From: an uncultured Pseudomonas sp. | Lineage (GTDB): Bacteria > Pseudomonadota > Gammaproteobacteria > Pseudomonadales > Pseudomonadaceae | NCBI RefSeq assembly: GCF_946885955.1 | Contig: NZ_CAMPHI010000022.1 | Location: 1-64,000 of the forward strand | Length of the DNA stretch: 64,000 nt | Direction of reading: 5' to 3' | Shown: positions 25,407 to 34,834 of the stretch, piece after piece | Layout of the letters: each line of letters opens with the position of its first letter | How positions within the stretch are numbered: the stretch's first letter is position 1 | The notes under the pieces: generated by a model | Seen by the model: the letters and a program-made list of their open reading frames with translations, nothing else | The model's database searches: none | Told to the model about the DNA's origin: nothing | Translations under genes and position numbers: made by a program

Positions 25407-26081
25407 ATGCGCATTCTGCTGGTCGAGGACCATCCGCAACTGGCCGCGAGCGTGGCCCAGGCGCTAAAAGACACCGGTCTGACGGTGGATGTGCTGCATG
25501 ACGGGGTGGCCGCCGATCTGGCGCTGGCCAGCGAGGAGTATGCGTTGGCCATCCTCGATATCGGCTTGCCGCGCCTCGACGGTTTTCAGGTGCTGGCGCG
25601 TCTGCGCGAGCGCGGCAAGACCCTGCCGGTGCTGATGCTCACCGCGCGCGGCGAGGTCAAGGATCGGGTCCATGGCTTGAACCTCGGCGCTGACGACTAT
25701 CTGGCCAAACCCTTCGAACTGACCGAATTGGAAGCGCGGGTCAAGGCACTGTTGCGGCGCAGCGTACTTGGTGGCGAGCAGCAGCAGCGTTGCGGCGAGC
25801 TGGTCTACGACCTGGGCACCCGGCGTTTCAGCGTACAGGGTGCAAGCCTCAGCCTGACTTCGCGCGAACAGGCGGTGCTGGAAGCGATGATCGCCCGACC
25901 GGGGCGGGTGATGAGCAAGGAGCAGTTGGCGGCGCAGGTGTTCGGCCTCGACGAGGAGGCCAGCGCCGACTCCATCGAGATTTATATCCATCGCCTGCGC
26001 AAGAAGCTCGAAGGCCACGCGGTGCGCATCGTCACCTTTCGCGGCCTGGGTTATTTGCTCGAGGCAGTTGCCGGTGACTGA
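25407..26081 (+). CDS. tctD: OmpR-family response regulator of tricarboxylate uptake
   Basis: This 224-residue regulator has a receiver domain (acidic pocket E7/D8, phospho-acceptor Asp in LAILDIGLPRLDGF near residue 51, Lys in DDYLAKPFEL) and a C-terminal winged helix (about 125-220; LTSREQAVLEAMI, EIYIHRLRKKL, VTFRGLGYLLE). It is divergent from opdH-tctCBA and overlaps tctE, so it very probably activates the transport genes when TctE senses tricarboxylates. The ATG at 25407 follows GGGAG. Confidence 0.93.
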   Translation: MRILLVEDHPQLAASVAQALKDTGLTVDVLHDGVAADLALASEEYALAILDIGLPRLDGFQVLARLRERGKTLPVLMLTARGEVKDRVHGLNLGADDYLAKPFELTELEARVKALLRRSVLGGEQQQRCGELVYDLGTRRFSVQGASLSLTSREQAVLEAMIARPGRVMSKEQLAAQVFGLDEEASADSIEIYIHRLRKKLEGHAVRIVTFRGLGYLLEAVAGD

Positions 26082-27489
26082 GCGCCGAGGGCCGCGGACG
26101 GCTGCGCCGGGCAGCTTGCGTGGGCGGTTACTGCGGCGTCTGGCGCTGTTGCTTGCCCTGCTTTTGCTGGTCGCCAGCCTGAGCGCCTACTGGAGCGCCA
26201 GGCGCGCCGCCGACACCGCCTATGACCGCACCTTGCTGGCCTCCGCGCGGGCAATCGCCGAGGGGCTGTACTCGGACGATGGCAAGCTCAAGGCCAATGT
26301 GCCCTATGTCGCCCTGGACACCTTCGCCTACGACAGTGCCGGGCGCATCTATTACCAGGTGCTCGACCTGCGCGGCGAGCTGGTGTCGGGCTACGAAGAC
26401 CTGCCCGCGCCGCCGTCGGGCACGCCGCGCACCGACGATTACCCGGCGCTGGCGCGCTTCTACGATGCCGATTACCACACCCAAGGCGTGCGGGTGGTAA
26501 GCCTGCTGCAACCGGTTAGCGAACCGCAGCTCAATGGCATCGCCGAGATTCGAGTCGCCGAGACCCTGGGAGCCCGCGAGCGGATGGCGCGCGAGCTGCT
26601 CTATGGCACCTTGTGGCGCATGGGCTTGCTGGCGTTCAGCGCCTTGTTGCTGGTGTGGTTGGCGGTGAGCGCCGCCTTGCGCCCACTGGAGACCTTGAGG
26701 CGTACGGTTGCCAGCAGGGCGAGCGACGATCTGCGGCCACTGCCGGACAGCCAGCTGCCGCGCGAATTGCGCCCGCTGGTGAATGCGCTGAATCAGTTCA
26801 ATGAGCGTCTGCATGGCCTGTTCGAGCGCCAGTCGCAATTCATCGCCGATGCCTCTCACGAATTGCGCACGCCCCTGGCCGCGCTCAAGGCGCGGGTCGA
26901 GTTGGGCCTGCGCGCCCAGCAGCCGGCGATCTGGCGCAGCACCCTGGAAGAGGCGGCGCAAAATACCGACAAGCTGACCCATCTGGCCAACCAGCTGTTG
27001 TCGCTGGCGCGTATCGAAAGCGGGGCGCGGGCGATCGCCGAAGGCGGGGCCGAGCGCCTGGACCTCAGTCACCTCACTCAGGAACTGGCGATGGCCCTGG
27101 CGCCCTTGGCGCATTCGCGCGGCGTCGCCCTGGCGCTCGAGGCGGATCAGCCGGTTTGGGTCCGCGGCGAGCCGACCTTGCTCAACGAGCTGCTGTGCAA
27201 TCTGGTGGACAATGCCCTGGCGCATACCCCGGCTGGCGGCAATGTGATCCTGCGTGTATCGCCGGGCGGTGTGCTGGAGGTGCAGGACGACGGGCCGGGC
27301 ATACCCGAGGATGAGCGCGACAAGGTCTTTCAGCGCTTCTACCGCCGCCATGCCGAGGGTACGGGGGCGGGGCTGGGCCTGGCTATCGTTGGCGAGATCT
27401 GCCGCGCCCATCAGGCGCGGATCCGGCTGGATCACGCGGCGCCGCAAGGCCTGTGGGTGCGGGTGGAGTTCCCCCTGGATGCCGGCTAA
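26074..27489 (+). CDS. tctE: Sensor histidine kinase of tricarboxylate uptake
   Basis: This 471-residue membrane kinase has two membrane helices (about residues 20-42 and 182-202) around a ~140-residue periplasmic sensor domain, a HAMP-like linker, the dimerisation/phosphoacceptor helix with SHELRTPLAALKARVELGL, and the ATPase boxes NLVDNALAHTP (N), DDGPGIP (G1), FQRFYRR (F) and GAGLGLAIV (G2). The start is most likely the GTG at 26074, which overlaps the tctD stop and has GAGG upstream; a TTG two codons earlier is possible. It phosphorylates TctD. Confidence 0.92.
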   Translation: MTERRGPRTAAPGSLRGRLLRRLALLLALLLLVASLSAYWSARRAADTAYDRTLLASARAIAEGLYSDDGKLKANVPYVALDTFAYDSAGRIYYQVLDLRGELVSGYEDLPAPPSGTPRTDDYPALARFYDADYHTQGVRVVSLLQPVSEPQLNGIAEIRVAETLGARERMARELLYGTLWRMGLLAFSALLLVWLAVSAALRPLETLRRTVASRASDDLRPLPDSQLPRELRPLVNALNQFNERLHGLFERQSQFIADASHELRTPLAALKARVELGLRAQQPAIWRSTLEEAAQNTDKLTHLANQLLSLARIESGARAIAEGGAERLDLSHLTQELAMALAPLAHSRGVALALEADQPVWVRGEPTLLNELLCNLVDNALAHTPAGGNVILRVSPGGVLEVQDDGPGIPEDERDKVFQRFYRRHAEGTGAGLGLAIVGEICRAHQARIRLDHAAPQGLWVRVEFPLDAG

Positions 27490-27546
27490 AGCCGGCGAGC
27501 CCCGCCAGGTTCAGTGTGGCAGGGCGCTATCGATGGCAGGCCCGGC

Positions 27547-28383
27547 TTATTGCAGCATGCTCATCGCCGCTTCCATGGCCGCGGAAAGGTCTTCGTCGTC
27601 ATTGAGGTTCTGGCCCGGGTCGATACCGAGTTTGCCGAACGCCGGGATCGTGCTCCAGTCCAGCTGGGTGTAGGGGTGGGTGCTGCCCAGGTAGCTCTGC
27701 AGGGTGGCGACCTGAACGATATCCACGTAATCGGCCTTGGCCGAGTCGCGGCTGAAATCCAGGTAGTTGTTCGGCACCATGGCGATCGGTTCGGGGAAAT
27801 CCCAGGCGCGCAGAATCTTCTCGCCGATGATCGGGTGAATACGTTCGATGATGTGGTTGAGGCTGATCGAGTCGCGCAGCAGTTCGCCGTGTTCTTCCGC
27901 GTAGGTGAGGATCGGCAGCACACCGATCATGTGTACCAGCCCGGCGAGTGTGGCCTGATCCGGTAGCAAACGGGTGTAGTGCTTGCAGAGAACGTGGCAA
28001 ATGCCGGCAATTTCGGTACTTTTATTCCAGACTTCGCGCATTTTGCGATCAACTACGTCGGAGGTGGCCTGGAACATCTGTTCCATCGCCAGGCCGGTCG
28101 CGAGGTTGCAGGTGTAATTGATGCCGAGCCGGCTGATAGCCATCTGCAGGTCGGTAATTTCCCTGTTGGTGCGTAGCAGTGGACTGTTCACCACCTTGAT
28201 GATGCGCGCGGAGAGCGCCACGTCGTTGCCGATCACCTTGCTCAGATTGGGAATGCTGATATTCGGATCTTCCGCTGCTTCGCGGACTCGAAGGGCAACT
28301 TCCGGCAGAGTGGGTAGGACCAGCTCATCGTTGTCGATGGCCTTGATGAGTTCCTGTTGGACTTTCTCGGCAAGTTGGCTCAT
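27547..28383 (-). CDS. HDOD-domain protein
   Basis: This 278-residue protein consists essentially of one HDOD domain (about residues 15-215), a catalytically silent relative of HD phosphohydrolases: LPTLPEVALRVREAAEDPN, LSKVIGNDVALSARIIKVVNSPLL, and LAGLVHMIGVLPIL with the metal-binding His/Asp pair replaced. Such proteins act in signalling scaffolds and c-di-GMP or stress pathways, but the partner is unknown. The C-terminal tail is acidic (NDDEDLSAAMEAAM). It converges on tctE; GCCGGCTAAAGCCGGC at 27481-27496 between them can form a small hairpin. Confidence 0.83.
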   Translation of the reverse strand: MSQLAEKVQQELIKAIDNDELVLPTLPEVALRVREAAEDPNISIPNLSKVIGNDVALSARIIKVVNSPLLRTNREITDLQMAISRLGINYTCNLATGLAMEQMFQATSDVVDRKMREVWNKSTEIAGICHVLCKHYTRLLPDQATLAGLVHMIGVLPILTYAEEHGELLRDSISLNHIIERIHPIIGEKILRAWDFPEPIAMVPNNYLDFSRDSAKADYVDIVQVATLQSYLGSTHPYTQLDWSTIPAFGKLGIDPGQNLNDDEDLSAAMEAAMSMLQ

Positions 28384-28424
28384 GCGAATTCTCTTAGGCG
28401 TTCAGGCAATCTAGTAGGAAACGG

Positions 28425-29366
28425 TTAGCGTTGGATTTCCAGGTCACGATCCAATACGTAGGGCAGGTCGAGCAGTTTGAGCGCAAGGCCCTCGGGGCTG
28501 GCGAGGTGGATTCGCCCGTCGCTGGCTGCATCTTCCTGCAGTACCGCCAATAATTCGATGCCGTTTTCGCTCCGGGCGGCGAGGACCACTTCGCCGACGC
28601 TGCTCTCATGTACCGGAGAGAATAGCGCGTCCGCGGGGGCAGGTAGGTGATTGGCTTCCAAACTCAGGCGATACAGTCGGCGTTTCAGTTTGCCGAGGTA
28701 CTGCATGCGCGCGACTATCTCCTGCCCGGTATAGCAGCCCTTCTTGAAACTCACTGCGCCGAGGGCCTGCAGGTTGAGCATCTGTGGGATGAACAGTTCA
28801 CGGGTCGCGCCGAAGACCTGGCCGACGCCGGCACGGACCTGGGCCAGCAACCAGCTGTCGAGCGGGACATGCGGCAGGTGGTTGGTCAGATGTAGATGCA
28901 GGCTTTGCGCTTGAGAGGCGGGCGCCCAGAGTTCGGCGCGGCCATCGCTCAGGCGGGTGGCCAGCAATTCGTTGTGGCGAACCAGGCTGTTGGCGCCTTT
29001 TGGCAACTCGAGACCGAGGCTGCGCAGGGCTTCGTCGCCACCGCTCAGGCCGAAGCGGTGCCAGGCGTTGCTGGCATCGCTGAGCTTGGACTTGCTGAAC
29101 ACCGCGTACTTTTGCAGCTCGGCGAGTTGTGGTTCGACCAGTTCGCGACTCATGGCCAGGAGGAATGAGTCGTCCATGCCGAGGATACGAAAGCTTGAAA
29201 ACATGCGGCCTTTCTGCGTGCAGCGCGCGCCCAGGCTGGAGGTGCTCTCGTTCAGATAGTTGAGGTTGCAGGTCAGCTGGCCTTGAAGGAATTTACCGGC
29301 ATCGGGGCCTTGGATGGCAAGAACGCCTTCGTGATCGAGGGAGCAGAAAAACGCGGTATCGGCCAT
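28425..29366 (-). CDS. ygfZ: Folate-binding Fe-S cluster maintenance protein YgfZ
   Basis: This 313-residue member of the GcvT-like family carries the diagnostic motif KKGCYTGQEIVARMQYLGK near residue 210, whose Cys is essential in YgfZ. It supports repair or assembly of certain iron-sulfur enzymes with tetrahydrofolate. The LAIQGPDAGKFLQGQLTCN N-terminus is also typical. It is divergent from sdhE, a pairing common in Pseudomonas. Confidence 0.92.
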   Translation of the reverse strand: MADTAFFCSLDHEGVLAIQGPDAGKFLQGQLTCNLNYLNESTSSLGARCTQKGRMFSSFRILGMDDSFLLAMSRELVEPQLAELQKYAVFSKSKLSDASNAWHRFGLSGGDEALRSLGLELPKGANSLVRHNELLATRLSDGRAELWAPASQAQSLHLHLTNHLPHVPLDSWLLAQVRAGVGQVFGATRELFIPQMLNLQALGAVSFKKGCYTGQEIVARMQYLGKLKRRLYRLSLEANHLPAPADALFSPVHESSVGEVVLAARSENGIELLAVLQEDAASDGRIHLASPEGLALKLLDLPYVLDRDLEIQR

Positions 29367-29517
29367 GGGGTGAGCTATCGCAAACGTAGAGTGAGGACCG
29401 CCATGATAGAGCGCGGCCCTGGGCTTGTCAGCGCTTGCAGTCGGTCAGTTTGCTGGTGGCGATCAACAGCGGCGCTTTTCGCCGTTATACTGCGCGCCTC
29501 ATTCAAGGAGCAGCCCC

Positions 29518-29772
29518 ATGGTCGACTCGGTTGAACTCAATCGTCTTTTTTGGCACAGCCGACGCGGCATGCTGGAGCTGGACGTGCTGTTGGTGCCTTT
29601 CGTCAAGGAGGTTTATGCCACCCTGGATGCCGAGGATCGCGAGCGTTACCGCAAACTGCTCGAATGTGAGGATCAGGATATGTTCGGCTGGTTTATGCAA
29701 CGATCGGAGCCTGAGGATGCCGATATCAAGCGCATGGTTCAGATGATTCTGGATCGTGTCCAGCCCAAGTGA
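29518..29772 (+). CDS. sdhE: FAD assembly factor SdhE
   Basis: This 84-residue protein promotes covalent flavin attachment to succinate dehydrogenase. The conserved RGxxE motif is present as RGMLE (residues 16-20), followed by the usual helical bundle ([26 protein letters not shown]). The ATG at 29518 has AAGGAG seven bases upstream. It overlaps the next gene by 17 bases. Confidence 0.94.
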   Translation: MVDSVELNRLFWHSRRGMLELDVLLVPFVKEVYATLDAEDRERYRKLLECEDQDMFGWFMQRSEPEDADIKRMVQMILDRVQPK

Positions 29773-30208
29773 AGCCTTCGAATGCCGGTGGCGACCCTCG
29801 CCCGGGTTGCTCACGCTGTATGCGCTGATCCAGCTTCTGGCGCTCTGCAGTCTGTACTGGGTGGAGATTGTCCCCTGGGCTCGTTTTTTCGCTGTGGCGC
29901 TGTGCGTGGCCCATGCCTGCTGGGTCGTGCCGCGGCACCTGCTGTTCAGCGTGCCGGAGGCATACACCGCCTTGCGGCATGGCGCGCAGGGTTGGCAAGT
30001 TGGCAGCGCGGCCTGCGGCTGGCAGTCGATCGAACTGCGTCCGGACAGTCTGGCGTTGCCATTGATAGTCGTGTTGCGTTTTCGCCTGAGCGGGCAGCGG
30101 CGCGTTCGTGCGTTGTGCATCGCCTGTGACGGCTTGCCGCGCGACGTGCATCGCCGCTTGCGGGTACGGCTGAAATTCAGTCGCCGTAGGTGGGGGGCGT
30201 CAAAATAG
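29756..30208 (+). CDS. ygfX: YgfX-family membrane protein
   Basis: This 150-residue protein has two adjacent membrane helices (about residues 17-60) and a basic C-terminal domain, the YgfX/CptA layout. In E. coli YgfX is encoded with SdhE and has been proposed as a membrane toxin acting on cell-division proteins, with SdhE as its partner; that role is debated. It begins with GTG inside sdhE. Its last 32 bases overlap the end of the convergent nadB gene. Confidence 0.8.
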   Translation: MSSPSEAFECRWRPSPGLLTLYALIQLLALCSLYWVEIVPWARFFAVALCVAHACWVVPRHLLFSVPEAYTALRHGAQGWQVGSAACGWQSIELRPDSLALPLIVVLRFRLSGQRRVRALCIACDGLPRDVHRRLRVRLKFSRRRWGASK

Positions 30209-31793
30209 TATCCCGCGCCTGCGGCAGCAGCTGCGGATAGTCCAGGGTGTAGTGCAGGCCTCGGCTTTCGTGGCGCTGCATTGCCGAGCGGATCATCAAT
30301 TCGGCGACCTGGGCCAGGTTGCGCAACTCGATCAGGTCGCGGCTGACCTTGTAGTTACTGTAGAACTCGTGGATCTCGTCGAGTAGCAGGCGTACCCGGT
30401 GTTCGGCGCGCTGCAAGCGCTTGTTGGTGCGCACGATGCCGACGTAGTCCCACATGAAGCGCCGTAGTTCATCCCAATTGTGCGCAATGATCACGTCCTC
30501 GTCCGAGTCGGTAACCTGGCTGGTATCCCAGGTCGGTAAGCTGGCGGGCATCGCGACCCGATCCAGTTGCTCGGTGATATCGGCGGCCGCGGCGCGGGCA
30601 TAAACGAAACACTCCAGCAGCGAATTGCTGGCCATGCGGTTGGCGCCATGCAGGCCGGTGAAGCTGGTCTCGCCAATGGCGTACAGGCCCGGTACATCGG
30701 TGCGACCGTGTTGGTCGACCACCACGCCGCCGCAGGTGTAGTGCGCCGCGGGCACCACCGGGATGGGCTGTTTGGTGATGTCGATGCCAAAATCCAGGCA
30801 GCGCTCATAAACTGTGGGGAAGTGCGACTTGATGAACTCGGCCGGTTTGTGGCTGATGTCGAGGAATACGCAGTCTATACCCAGGCGCTTCATCTCATGA
30901 TCGATAGCGCGCGCGACTATATCGCGTGGGGCCAGTTCGGCGCGCTCGTCGAAGCGCGGCATGAAGCGTTCGCCATTAGGCAGCTTGAGCAGCGCGCCTT
31001 CGCCACGCAGCGCCTCGGTGACCAGGAAACTCTTGGCCTGCGGATGGTAAAGGCAGGTCGGGTGGAACTGGTTGAACTCCAGGTTGCCGACCCGGCAGCC
31101 GGCACGCCAGGCCATGGCGATGCCATCGCCGCAAGCGCCGTCGGGGTTGCTGGTATAGAGATAGACCTTGGCCGCGCCGCCGGTGGCGAGAATTACAAAG
31201 CGTGCGCGCAGCGTATCGACCTCGCCGCTGGCGCGATTGAGTACGTACGCGCCCAAGCAGCGCCGGCCTTCCTGGCCCAGTTTGCGCTCGGTGATCAGGT
31301 CGACGGCGACGCGCTGCTCCAGCAGTTCAATGTTGCCGCGCAGTCTTGCCTGTTCGAGCAGTGTGTTGAAAATCGCGGCGCCGGTCGCATCGGCCGCATG
31401 GATGATGCGTCTATGGCTGTGGCCGCCTTCGCGAGTCAGGTGAAATTCGAAGCCGCCATCTTCACGAGCGGTCTGGTCGTCGCGGGTAAAGGGCACCCCC
31501 TGGTCGATCAGCCATTGAATTGCCTCGCGACTATGCTCTACCGTAAAGCGTACTGCCGCTTCACGACACAGGCCACCGCCTGCATTGAGGGTGTCTTCCA
31601 CATGGGATTCAATGGTATCGGTATCGTCCAATACCGCCGCCACGCCGCCCTGGGCCCAATAGGTTGAGCCGTGGGAAAGATCGCCCTTGCTCAGTACGGC
31701 GATACGCAGGTCGCCGGGCAGGGTTAAGGCCAGGGTCAAGCCGGCAGCGCCGCTGCCTATGACCAGAACGTCGTGTTGGTAATGTCGACTCAT
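30177..31793 (-). CDS. nadB: L-aspartate oxidase
   Basis: This 538-residue flavoprotein oxidises L-aspartate to iminoaspartate, the first step of NAD synthesis. Seen: the dinucleotide motif [13 protein letters not shown] (about residues 10-22), [15 protein letters not shown], the active-site [22 protein letters not shown] region, and [22 protein letters not shown]. It resembles SdhA-type flavoproteins but has no partner subunit genes. The ATG at 31793 gives the family start [13 protein letters not shown]; 18 further upstream codons are rejected. It is divergent from algU. Confidence 0.95.
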   Translation of the reverse strand: MSRHYQHDVLVIGSGAAGLTLALTLPGDLRIAVLSKGDLSHGSTYWAQGGVAAVLDDTDTIESHVEDTLNAGGGLCREAAVRFTVEHSREAIQWLIDQGVPFTRDDQTAREDGGFEFHLTREGGHSHRRIIHAADATGAAIFNTLLEQARLRGNIELLEQRVAVDLITERKLGQEGRRCLGAYVLNRASGEVDTLRARFVILATGGAAKVYLYTSNPDGACGDGIAMAWRAGCRVGNLEFNQFHPTCLYHPQAKSFLVTEALRGEGALLKLPNGERFMPRFDERAELAPRDIVARAIDHEMKRLGIDCVFLDISHKPAEFIKSHFPTVYERCLDFGIDITKQPIPVVPAAHYTCGGVVVDQHGRTDVPGLYAIGETSFTGLHGANRMASNSLLECFVYARAAAADITEQLDRVAMPASLPTWDTSQVTDSDEDVIIAHNWDELRRFMWDYVGIVRTNKRLQRAEHRVRLLLDEIHEFYSNYKVSRDLIELRNLAQVAELMIRSAMQRHESRGLHYTLDYPQLLPQARDTILTPPTYGD

Positions 31794-31878
31794 GTCCGTA
31801 TCCGCTGAAAACGCGGCTTTAGTATATAGAGAGGGCGGTCTGCACAATAGCGGGTTAATAAACCGTTATGGTGCTGGG

Positions 31879-31905
31879 GAACTTTGTTAGCATTTTGAGT
31901 TCTAT
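31879..31905 (+). promoter_or_regulatory. Distal AlgU (sigma-22) autoregulated promoter of algU
   Basis: GAACTT, a 16-base spacer and TCTAT match the sigma-22/sigma-E promoter pattern (GAACTT-N16/17-TCnnA). It lies about 300 bases before algU, as does one of the autoregulated promoters described in P. aeruginosa. Confidence 0.65.
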
Positions 31906-32093
31906 AAACTTCTGTCTGGAGCGTTCTGTGTTGCCGGGGCGATGTGCGGTGGGCTCGAGTCGTATGGGTTGGGGGTCGAGGTCAGAGGTCAGGCGTGTGA
32001 AATTATTTGCGCGGCAAGGGTTCAGGTTCAGTTCGTTGTTGCGTTATCCGAGCAGGGTCGTACGTTATCTGCAGGAAACTTGTTTAGAGGGGA

Positions 32094-32120
32094 GAACTTT
32101 TGCGCAAGGTCCTAGTCTAC
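32094..32120 (+). promoter_or_regulatory. Proximal AlgU (sigma-22) promoter of algU
   Basis: GAACTT with a 16-base spacer and TCTAC, about 60 bases upstream of the algU start codon. The second match with identical spacing supports dual autoregulated promoters. Confidence 0.6.
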
Positions 32121-32179
32121 TTCAGCAGGCGGTCTGACTGGCTTGCGCGGCACCCCTCCGAACCCTATGAGGAGTGTTC

Positions 32180-32761
32180 ATGTTAACCCAGGAAGAGGAT
32201 CAGCAACTGGTCGAGCGCGTGCAGCGTGGCGATAAGCGTGCTTTCGATCTGCTAGTGCTGAAATACCAGCACAAAATTCTCGGGTTGATCGTGCGTTTTG
32301 TGCATGACACCCATGAAGCACAGGATGTGGCGCAGGAAGCCTTCGTCAAGGCGTACCGGGCGTTAGGTAATTTTCGCGGCGACAGCGCTTTTTATACATG
32401 GCTATATCGCATTGCGATCAATACGGCAAAAAACTATCTGGTTTCGCGTGGTCGGCGTCCACCGGATAGCGATGTAAGCACCGACGATGCGGAGTTCTAT
32501 GACGGCAATCATGCTCTGAAGGATATCGAATCGCCGGAGCGCACGTTATTGCGAGATGAAATCGAAGCCACCGTGCATCGGACCATCGAGCAGTTGCCAG
32601 AAGATTTGCGTATGGCGCTAACCTTGCGTGAGTTTGATGGTCTTAGTTACGAAGACATCGCGAGTGTCATGCAATGTCCGGTTGGTACCGTGCGATCACG
32701 AATTTTTCGAGCGCGCGAAGCCATTGATAAGTCCCTGCAGCCTTTATTGCAGGAAGCCTAA
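32180..32761 (+). CDS. algU: ECF sigma factor AlgU (sigma-22, RpoE homologue)
   Basis: This 193-residue extracytoplasmic-function sigma factor directs transcription of envelope-stress and alginate genes. Region 2 (HKILGLIVRFVHD, AQDVAQEAFVKAYRALGNFRGDSAFYTWLYRIA) binds the -10 and region 4 (TLREFDGLSYEDIASVMQCPVGTVRSRIFRAREAI) the -35. It is nearly identical to P. aeruginosa AlgU. The ATG at 32180 follows GAGGAG; the in-frame GTG six bases upstream overlaps that site and is rejected. It heads the algU-mucABCD operon and is held by MucA. Confidence 0.97.
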   Translation: MLTQEEDQQLVERVQRGDKRAFDLLVLKYQHKILGLIVRFVHDTHEAQDVAQEAFVKAYRALGNFRGDSAFYTWLYRIAINTAKNYLVSRGRRPPDSDVSTDDAEFYDGNHALKDIESPERTLLRDEIEATVHRTIEQLPEDLRMALTLREFDGLSYEDIASVMQCPVGTVRSRIFRAREAIDKSLQPLLQEA

Positions 32762-32792
32762 GGCAGCGGTGTAAAGCGAGAGAGGAATCGTC

Positions 32793-33386
32793 ATGAGTCG
32801 TGAAAACCTACAGGAATCGCTGTCCGCGGTTATGGATAACGAGGCGGATGAGTTGGAGTTGCGGCGTGTGCTCAACGCCAGCGATGCATCCGAAGTGCGC
32901 GCCACCTGGTCACGCTATCAGCTCGCTCGTGCGGCCATCCATAAAGAACTGCTGGAGCCGCGCCTGGATCTCGCCGCCGCCGTTTCCGCAGCGCTTGCCG
33001 ATGAGGCGGTGCCCGTCGTGAAGAAGCGTTTTCAGGCGCCTTGGCGCACGCTGGGACGCTTGGCGGTTGCGGCTTCGGTTACGGTCGCCGTATTGGCGGG
33101 CGTGCGCTTGTACAATCAGGACGAGGTTGCCGGTGCGCAGCAAATGGCTCAGCAGGCTGCGATGCCGAGTCTGGCTATCCCTCAGATGCAGGGGCCGGCG
33201 ATGTTGGCGGGCTTCAATGCGGAGCGTGAAAACCTGCCTGCCGGCGCTGCGTCGACACAAGCGCAAGCCGGCTGGCATGAGCTGCGTTTGCCGGCGTACC
33301 TGCGTCAGCACGCTCAGCAAGCGGCCATGAGTGCGAACGAAAGCGCGTTGCCTTATGCCCGTGCGGCAAGTATGGAAGGCCAGTAA
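32793..33386 (+). CDS. mucA: Anti-sigma factor MucA
   Basis: This 197-residue inner-membrane protein has an N-terminal cytoplasmic AlgU-binding domain (residues 1-80; LQESLSAVMDNEADELELRRVL), one membrane helix (about 84-105) and a periplasmic tail that binds MucB and is cut by AlgW/MucP proteolysis under stress. The frame is intact, so there is no mucoidy-type truncation such as mucA22. It lies 31 bases after algU. Confidence 0.96.
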   Translation: MSRENLQESLSAVMDNEADELELRRVLNASDASEVRATWSRYQLARAAIHKELLEPRLDLAAAVSAALADEAVPVVKKRFQAPWRTLGRLAVAASVTVAVLAGVRLYNQDEVAGAQQMAQQAAMPSLAIPQMQGPAMLAGFNAERENLPAGAASTQAQAGWHELRLPAYLRQHAQQAAMSANESALPYARAASMEGQ

Positions 33387-33394
33387 GGAGGCGC

Positions 33395-34351
33395 ATGCGC
33401 TGCTCTATATTGTTGACCGCTGTTCTGGCTGTCAGTTGGCTGGCTACGCCGGTTCAGGCCGCCAGTGCCCAGGATTGGCTGCAGCGCTTGGCTGATGCCG
33501 AGCGCCAGCAGAGTTTCCAGGGAACTTTCGTCTATGAGCGCAATGGCAGCTTCTCCACACATAGCGTGCGTCATCGGGTCGAAGAAGATGGTTCCACACG
33601 CGAACGATTCTTGCAGCTCGATGGCTCCGCCCAGGAAATCGTACGAGCCGACGGGCAGGTAAAGTGCGTCAGTGGCGCCTTGGTCGATCAATTGGCCAGT
33701 GGCCAGGTCTGGCCTGCGCGCCAGTTGGATGTCCAGCGACTGATGCAGTGGTACGACTTGCGCTTGGTCGGCGAGTCCCGGGTGGCTGGGCGCAAGACGG
33801 TCGTGTTGGCGCTGCTGCCGCGTGATCAGCATCGCTACGGGATCGAGTTGCACCTTGATCAGCAGACTGGCTTGCCGCTGAAGTCGTTGTTGCTTAACGA
33901 TAAAGGCCAGTTGCTCGAGCGTTTTCAGTTCACTCAGTTGGATACCGAGACGATTCCGACTGTCGAGGCCTTGCAGCCCGCCGCTGGCTGCAAGGCGATG
34001 CAGACTGCGCCGAAGCAGGAATTGACCAAATCCGCCTGGCGCTCTGATTGGCTCCCCCCTGGCTTTACATTGAATGCTGTCATCGAACGGCGTAGCCCTG
34101 CTTCCGCTGACATGGTCGATGGCCTGGTCTACGGCGACGGCATGGCGCGTTTTTCGGTTTTCCTCGAGCCCCTGCATGGGGCGTTGGTGGAAGACGCCCG
34201 TAGCCAGCTGGGGCCTACTGTCGCGGTGTCGCGGCGTCTTTCTACTTCCGACGGCGATGTGATGGTGACTGTCGTTGGTGAGATTCCGTTGGGAACCGCT
34301 GAGCGGGTTGCCCTCTCCATGCGCGCGGCGGGGGCTCCAGTTTCTCCATGA
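33395..34351 (+). CDS. mucB: Periplasmic negative regulator MucB (RseB homologue)
   Basis: This 318-residue secreted protein (signal peptide ending VQAA near residue 23) has the two RseB domains: an N-terminal LolA-like beta fold (QDWLQRLADAERQQSFQGTFVYER) and a smaller C-terminal domain. It shields the periplasmic part of MucA from proteolysis and is thought to sense mislocalised lipid or lipopolysaccharide. It overlaps mucC by 4 bases (ATGA). Confidence 0.95.
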   Translation: MRCSILLTAVLAVSWLATPVQAASAQDWLQRLADAERQQSFQGTFVYERNGSFSTHSVRHRVEEDGSTRERFLQLDGSAQEIVRADGQVKCVSGALVDQLASGQVWPARQLDVQRLMQWYDLRLVGESRVAGRKTVVLALLPRDQHRYGIELHLDQQTGLPLKSLLLNDKGQLLERFQFTQLDTETIPTVEALQPAAGCKAMQTAPKQELTKSAWRSDWLPPGFTLNAVIERRSPASADMVDGLVYGDGMARFSVFLEPLHGALVEDARSQLGPTVAVSRRLSTSDGDVMVTVVGEIPLGTAERVALSMRAAGAPVSP

Positions 34352-34803
34352 TCGAAGAGCAAGGTCGGGTCATTGCGCTCGAACCAGGTGCGGTCTGGGT
34401 TGAAACGTTGCGCAAGAGCACGTGCTCCAGTTGTTCCGCCAAGGCAGGTTGTGGCCAGGGGGTGCTCGATAAATTGGGGGTCGAGGGGCGCCGAGGTCAT
34501 GTGCGGGCCTTATGCGATCTACAGCTCGAGATTGGCGACGCGGTGGTGATCGGTGTGCGTGAGGATCTGCTAGTGCGGGGGGCTCTACTGGTTTATCTGA
34601 TACCTCTGCTAGGGCTGTTTGCCGGTGCGTTATTGGCGCAATGGTTGACCCTGGGCGAGCCGTTGGTCATTGTTGGTGCGGCTTTGGGGTTTCTTCTTTC
34701 CTGGATTCTGGTGCGTTGGCGCAGTGCCCGTAGCGCTGACGACCCAGCGTTGCAGCCCGTGGTTGTGCGGGCTTTGCTGGTGGGGGTTGGTGCAGCAGTT
34801 TAA
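34348..34803 (+). CDS. mucC: MucC (RseC/SoxR-reducing family membrane protein)
   Basis: This 151-residue protein has an N-terminal Cys-rich segment (CSSCSAKAGCGQGV, residues 27-40) and two membrane helices, the layout of the RseC family. The four cysteines could bind a metal or cluster. Its role in alginate control is modest and not well defined. It is coupled to mucB through an ATGA overlap. Confidence 0.9.
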   Translation: MIEEQGRVIALEPGAVWVETLRKSTCSSCSAKAGCGQGVLDKLGVEGRRGHVRALCDLQLEIGDAVVIGVREDLLVRGALLVYLIPLLGLFAGALLAQWLTLGEPLVIVGAALGFLLSWILVRWRSARSADDPALQPVVVRALLVGVGAAV

Positions 34804-34834
34804 GTTTCTGGTTGTTCCACAATGGGGAGTAGTA

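Larger units (their letters stand above)
31794..32179. other. nadB/algU divergent intergenic region
   Basis: These 386 bases carry the leader of algU with two sigma-22-type promoters (31879-31905 and 32094-32120). On the nadB side, TATACT (complement of 31821-31826) is a plausible -10 without a good -35. An open frame at 31868-32137 has no family resemblance and covers the promoter region, so it is not called. Confidence 0.55.

Noticed and set aside
31868..32137. Small rightward frame of 89 codons upstream of algU
   Set aside because: It spans the two sigma-22 promoters, has a Cys/Arg/Gly-rich sequence without a family, and no good ribosome site.
32793..33386. Possible frameshifted (mucoid-type) mucA
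   Set aside because: The frame is intact to a C-terminus of normal length, so no loss-of-function allele is present.
34670..34834. N-terminal extension of MucD into mucC
   Set aside because: The extension would precede the signal peptide and overlap mucC in another frame. The GTG at 34835 with GGGGAG is the natural start.
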